Shown: one piece after another, positions 27,201 to 29,440 of the stretch
How positions within the stretch are numbered: position 1 is the first letter of the stretch
How the letters are laid out: the number at the start of each line of letters is the position of its first letter
Assembly (NCBI GenBank): GCA_001275005.1
Contig: JWZX01003079.1
Location: forward strand, 1 to 29,440
Reading direction: 5' to 3'
From: Chrysochromulina tobinii
Lineage: Eukaryota; Haptophyta; Prymnesiales; Chrysochromulinaceae
DNA length: 29,440 nt
The notes under the pieces: model-generated
What the model saw: only the letters and a program-made list of their open reading frames with translations
Database searches by the model: none
What the model was told of the DNA's origin: nothing
Translations under genes and position numbers: made by a program

Positions 27201-29440
27201 CATGCTGAAGGCTCCCTCTCCCCATTCGCATGCATGCTGAAGGCTCCCTCTCCCCATTTGCATGCATGCTGACTACCCTCCCCGCCCTTGGGCTTCTGGA
27301 GTGCATGCATGCTGACTACCCTCCCCGCCCTTGGGCTTCTGGAGTGCATGCATGCTGACTACCCTCCCCGCCCTTGGGCTTATGGAGTGCATGCATGCTG
27401 ACTACCCTCCCCGCCCTTGGGCTTCTGGAGCAGGGCAAGCTGTCGCAGTACACGCACGCCATCGTGCCGCGCCTCGACGACCCCAATGCGGCGGTACGCA
27501 CCGTGTGCCTCGAGGTCCTCGGCAAGCTGTCGCAGGGGGGGCTGCTGCCACATGTGAGCTCGATGATGACGAAGCTCGAGGACGACGATCTCTGAGCCCA
27601 TCTCTGAGTGCATGCTAATTACGCCCCTCATCAGGTGAGCTCAATGATGTTGAAGCTCGAGGATGAGGACGAAGCTGTGCGGCTCGCGGCCGTGGCGACC
27701 CTCGGCCAGGTGCATGCATGCATGCTCATGCCCCCCTCTCTCCATTCGCATGCATGCTGACTACCCTCTGGCGGCACGCGGGCCGTGGCGACCCTCGGTC
27801 AGGTCGCTGCCTCGTGGGCTCACCACGGCGCCCTTAATCGCGCTCGCGAGCCCGTGCATGCATGCGCTCACCACGGCGCCCCTCGGTCAGGTCGCCGCCT
27901 CGATCGGCAAGGGCCCGATCATCGCACGCGCGACGCACCCTCGGATGGGAGTGCGCGAGGCGGCGGTGCTCTTACTAGGCAAGCTAGAACCCAAGGACCT
28001 GGCCGATCGTATCGGGGTCGTGGTCGACCGGATTGCAGACGTCGAGGTTCGCGCTCACCACGGCGCCTCCTTCGCGCTCGCGAGCCCGTGCATGCATGCG
28101 CTCACCAAGGCGCCCCCCCCTCTCTCTCCCCCCAGGTGCGCGTGCGCGCCGCAGCCCTCCAAACGCTTCAATCCCTCGAGCCGCTCGAGCTTGTGAAGCA
28201 CGTGGAGACGGCCGTCCGTTGCCTCCAAGACCCAAGTGCGCGTGTGCGCATCGGCGCGGTCGACGTGATGGACAAGCTGCTCTCGTGGGGGAGGTCCTCA
28301 GTGGCCATCGGTGGCCATCCGCTCGAGACGACGCGCGAGGCGACGCTCGAGACGATGCGCGAGGCGACGCTCGAGACGACGCTCGAGGCGACGCTCGAGA
28401 CGACGCACATGCTCCCCTCGATCAAACGATACGTGCCGCAGCTGGTGCACTGCCTGCGTGATGAGGACGCCATCGTACGCCAGCGTGCCATCTCGGCGCT
28501 CCTAGTGAGTCTTGAGGTGCCCGAGCTCGTGCCCTACGTCGAGCAGGTGTGATCGCATCCGAGTGCATTCTATTGCATCCTATTGCATCCTATTGCATCC
28601 TATTGCATCTGAGTGCATCCTATTGCATATGAGTGCATCTGAGTGCTCGAAGCTCGTGCCCCCTCCGTTGAGCAGATTGTCGCGTGCATCGAGGACCGCG
28701 ACGACGGCGTACGGCGCGCGGCGTCGTTGTGGGCTACCGGTAAGCTGCTCGGCCCGGGGCTGCTCGGACTGCATGCATGTGCTCACCACGGCGCCCTGCT
28801 CTCCCCACAGGTAAGCTCGGCCCGGGGCTGCTCGGACTGCATGCCGCCGCGATCGCGACGCGACTGGACGATCCGATCCTGTCGGTACGCAAGGGGTCGC
28901 TAGAGGCACTTGGACGGGTGCATCCGACGCGGCTGCTCGCCTTCGCGCCCGCGATAGCGCTCCGGCTGCGCGACCCGATCCTCTCGGTGCGCCTCCCTAA
29001 TGGCCTCCCTAATGGCCTCCCTAATGGCCTCCCTAATTGCCTCCCGAATTGCCTCCCTAATGGCCTCCCTAATTGCCTTCCTAATTGCCTACCTAATTGC
29101 CTCCCTAATTGCCTCCCGAATTGCGCGACCCGATCCTCTCGGTGCGCCTCGGCGCGGTGGGCGCTCTAGCGCATACATGTGCTCACCACGGCGCCTGCCT
29201 CTCCCCACAGGTGCGCCTCTCGGCGGTGGGCGCTCTCGCGCACCTCGCCAAACCTCCCGACGGTGACTCGACGCTCCTCTGATTGCCTCTGATTGCCTCT
29301 GATTGCCTCCCTCATTGCCTCCCTAATTGCCTCCCTAATTGCCTCCCGACGGTGACTCGACGCTCCGCGAGCCCGTTGCGGGCGCATGCATGTGCTCACC
29401 ACGGCGCCCCCCTCTCCCCCCCTTCCCCCCCCCTTCCCCC
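24288..29440 (+). CDS. R-S-E mono-ADP-ribosyltransferase fused to HEAT repeats (3' end outside window)
   Basis: Exons: 24288-25319, 25408-25686, 25762-25818, 25997-26151, 26353-26663, 26916-27025, 27434-27553, 27635-27709, 27891-28046, 28136-28546, 28676-28739, 28811-28986, 29211-29262 and onward. All 12 internal joins use GT-AG and keep one frame of about 999 codons. Residues 1-280 are a helical N-terminal region with an N-terminal coiled-coil look. The ADP-ribosyltransferase fold spans about 280-440: FVKYNTTLRG, VYRG with R343, FMSTTLDRA with S372, and HEMEI with the ExE pair E416/E418. This is the R-S-E triad of arginine-type transferases, which move ADP-ribose from NAD to a protein. From about residue 525 on, at least ten HEAT repeats follow (for example NVRCAALEALEKL, AVRTVCLEVLGKL, SVRKGSLEALGRV), likely for target binding. 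The start follows the acceptor-like CACAG at 24250-24254. No signal peptide is visible, so the protein is probably cytosolic or nuclear. Confidence 0.85.
25320..25407 (+). repeat. ART-HEAT intron 1, 88 nt, with exon-start duplication
   Basis: The first 24 bases of the intron (25320-25343, beginning GTGAGCGGCGGCC) are an exact copy of the start of exon 2 (25408-25431). The rest is TGATG-rich filler ending CCCCTCATCAG. The offset of the copies equals the intron length. Confidence 0.92.
25687..25761 (+). repeat. ART-HEAT intron 2, 75 nt, with exon-start duplication
   Basis: Bases 25687-25709 (GTGCTCGTGCCCGAGATACG...) exactly repeat the start of exon 3 (25762-25784, 23 bp). The filler is TGATGACCTC-like and ends CCCTCATCAG. 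Confidence 0.92.
25819..25996 (+). repeat. ART-HEAT intron 3, 178 nt
   Basis: It starts GTGCGGAGATGG and has about five copies of the 10-mer CCCCAGATCG. It contains a decayed copy of the exon 3 end (25955-25973 against 25796-25814, 17 of 19 identical) and closes CTCTCATCAG. Confidence 0.85.
26152..26352 (+). repeat. ART-HEAT intron 4, 201 nt, long TGATGGCCTC array
   Basis: It starts GTACGTCTGATGG and consists mostly of the 10-mer TGATGGCCTC with variants, more than twelve copies. It ends CATCTTCAG. Only GGTAC is shared at the two junctions; no long exon duplication is visible. Confidence 0.88.
26664..26915 (+). repeat. ART-HEAT intron 5, 252 nt, with internal exon-junction copy
   Basis: The donor GTATGC is itself in a copied segment. 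An array of TGATGAGCAC/TGATGGGCAC (10-mers) is followed by an unbroken junction copy at 26806-26854. Its left part matches the end of exon 5 (26644 on) and its right part matches the start of exon 6 (26916-26944, one mismatch in 29). A second TGATGAGCAC array ends TTCATCAG. Before the internal copy stands TTCATCAC, an acceptor with its last base changed. Confidence 0.9.
27026..27433 (+). repeat. ART-HEAT intron 6, 408 nt, compound repeats
   Basis: In order: a TGATGGC filler ending CCCTCATCGG, a junction copy at 27089-27119 (CTCGAGCAG plus a copy of the exon 7 start), four units of about 33 bp with GCATGCATGC and CTCCCTCTCCCC, then four units of about 43 bp with GCATGCATGCTGACTACCC that each end in CTTGGGCTTCTGGAG, a copy of the exon 6 end. 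The last of these supplies the acceptor GAGCAG. Confidence 0.88.
27554..27634 (+). repeat. ART-HEAT intron 7, 81 nt, with exon-start duplication
   Basis: The first 29 bases from 27554 match the exon 8 start (27635 on) with three mismatches. It ends CCCCTCATCAG. The copy carries an in-frame TGA, so it cannot be retained as coding. Confidence 0.9.
27710..27890 (+). repeat. ART-HEAT intron 8, 181 nt, with internal exon-junction copy
   Basis: A GCATGCATGC-rich insert is followed by a junction copy at 27771-27814 (the exon 8 end, then the exon 9 start) and then a GCTCACCACGGCGCC-containing insert ending CCTCGGTCAG. An alternative acceptor at 27801-27802 inside the copy is possible but would put different sequence between the exons. 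Confidence 0.85.
28047..28135 (+). repeat. ART-HEAT intron 9, 89 nt, GCTCACCACGGCGCC family
   Basis: It shares about 55 bp with the second insert of intron 8 (CTCGCGAGCCCGTGCATGC between two GCTCACCAnGGCGCC blocks). It ends TCTCCCCCCAG. No clear long exon duplication is seen. Confidence 0.85.
28322..28406 (+). repeat. in-frame minisatellite in ART-HEAT exon 10
   Basis: Imperfect 12-bp units of the type ACGCTCGAGACG encode LETTREATLETMREATLETT. The insert interrupts a HEAT repeat between DKLLSWG and PSIKRYVPQL without breaking the frame. It is GC-rich and unlike the TGATGG intron repeats. Confidence 0.82.
28547..28675 (+). repeat. ART-HEAT intron 10, 129 nt, with exon-end duplication
   Basis: It starts GTGTGATCGC, has about nine units of the 10-mer CTATTGCATC/CTGAGTGCAT, and ends in a copy of the exon 10 end (28649-28675 against 28523-28546), so the acceptor GAGCAG lies in the duplicate. 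Confidence 0.88.
28740..28810 (+). repeat. ART-HEAT intron 11, 71 nt, with exon-start duplication
   Basis: The intron's first 37 bases copy the exon 12 start with a single 3-bp indel (34 bases shared). The rest is ATGTGCTCACCACGGCGCC and a CTCTCCCCACAG acceptor. Confidence 0.92.
28987..29210 (+). repeat. ART-HEAT intron 12, 224 nt, with internal exon-junction copy
   Basis: About eleven units of the 12-mer GCCTCCCTAATT are followed by a junction copy: 29125-29141 exactly repeats the exon 12 end (28970-28986, 17 bp), then 29142 on repeats the exon 13 start with few changes. A GCTCACCACGGCGCC insert with a CTCCCCACAG acceptor closes it. Confidence 0.9.
29263..29440 (+). repeat. ART-HEAT intron 13, runs off the window
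   Basis: The donor GTGACTCG lies in a 25-bp segment (29253-29277) that recurs exactly at 29342-29366. The filler is TGATTGCCTC/CCTAATTGCC units. After the copy come GCATGCATGTGCTCACCACG and a pyrimidine run at the window end, as in introns 11 and 12. The acceptor is not in view. Confidence 0.78.

Noticed and set aside
25320-29262. ADP-ribosyltransferase-HEAT locus as a pseudogene with many stops and frameshifts
   Set aside because: Removing 12 GT-AG introns restores a single frame of about 999 codons with intact catalytic residues and regular HEAT repeats.
1-29440. tRNA or rRNA genes
   Set aside because: I looked for B-box-like GGTTCGAAtCC and rRNA-like blocks on both strands and saw none convincing. 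A covariance-model scan would settle this.

Overview
This window is nuclear DNA from a GC-rich, intron-bearing, photosynthetic protist. Supporting signs are GT-AG introns that restore reading frames, eukaryote-only families (LC8 dynein light chain, a GPKOW-type splicing factor, a RING-H2 protein, a CNBD potassium channel), a protein with an apparent thylakoid-lumen targeting leader, and an R-S-E ADP-ribosyltransferase fused to HEAT repeats. A haptophyte or pelagophyte-type alga is my best guess. That is inference, since no rRNA or organelle gene is present to place it.

Layout. Bases 1-2652 (plus strand) hold the C-terminal end of a GPKOW/Spp2-like spliceosome factor and a 564-residue fusion of a TrhO/TSTD2-type rhodanese with archease. 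A 1.1 kb gene-poor stretch with a tandem repeat follows. Bases 3787-6732 (minus) are a four-exon voltage-gated K+ channel with a cyclic-nucleotide-binding domain. Bases 6921-8618 (plus) are a putative thylakoid-lumen protein and a Frizzled-type cysteine-rich membrane protein. Bases 8936-16975 (minus) are an LC8 dynein light chain with a 9-nt first coding exon, a cis-prenyltransferase with an unusual repeat/membrane C-terminus, a RING-H2 protein, and a secretory-looking clan GH-D-like glycosidase. Bases 17046-18172 hold two uncertain ORFs. Bases 18447-21147 (minus) are an aspartyl/asparaginyl beta-hydroxylase-domain protein and a degenerate inositol-monophosphatase-like protein. Bases 21302-23118 (plus) are a 2OG-Fe(II) oxygenase, and 23553-24101 (minus) is a Lys-rich charged protein. 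From 24288 to the right edge (plus) runs one gene of at least 13 exons, the ADP-ribosyltransferase-HEAT protein.

The most unusual feature is the introns. In the ADP-ribosyltransferase-HEAT gene most introns are short minisatellite-like inserts flanked by direct duplications of about 17-35 bp of the adjoining exon. The same architecture is seen in the glycosidase intron (a perfect 26-bp duplication equal in offset to the intron length) and the 2OG-oxygenase intron. In several introns an uninterrupted degenerate copy of the exon-exon junction sits in the middle, between two different inserts, as if two rounds of insertion or duplication had occurred at one site. Many inserts end in a shared CTCATCAG acceptor, and a second family carries GCTCACCACGGCGCC followed by a CCCCACAG-type acceptor. 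This looks like recent, ongoing intron creation by introner-like elements or by tandem duplication with filler. The five introns of the channel and LC8 genes show none of it.

The genes do not form one pathway. Loose functional themes are RNA processing (GPKOW, TrhO-archease), 2OG-dependent hydroxylation (two genes), and secretory or glycan biology (cis-prenyltransferase for dolichol, the glycosidase, the Frizzled-type protein). All splice sites are inferred from sequence only; their support is that every joined frame stays open and matches the expected protein family.
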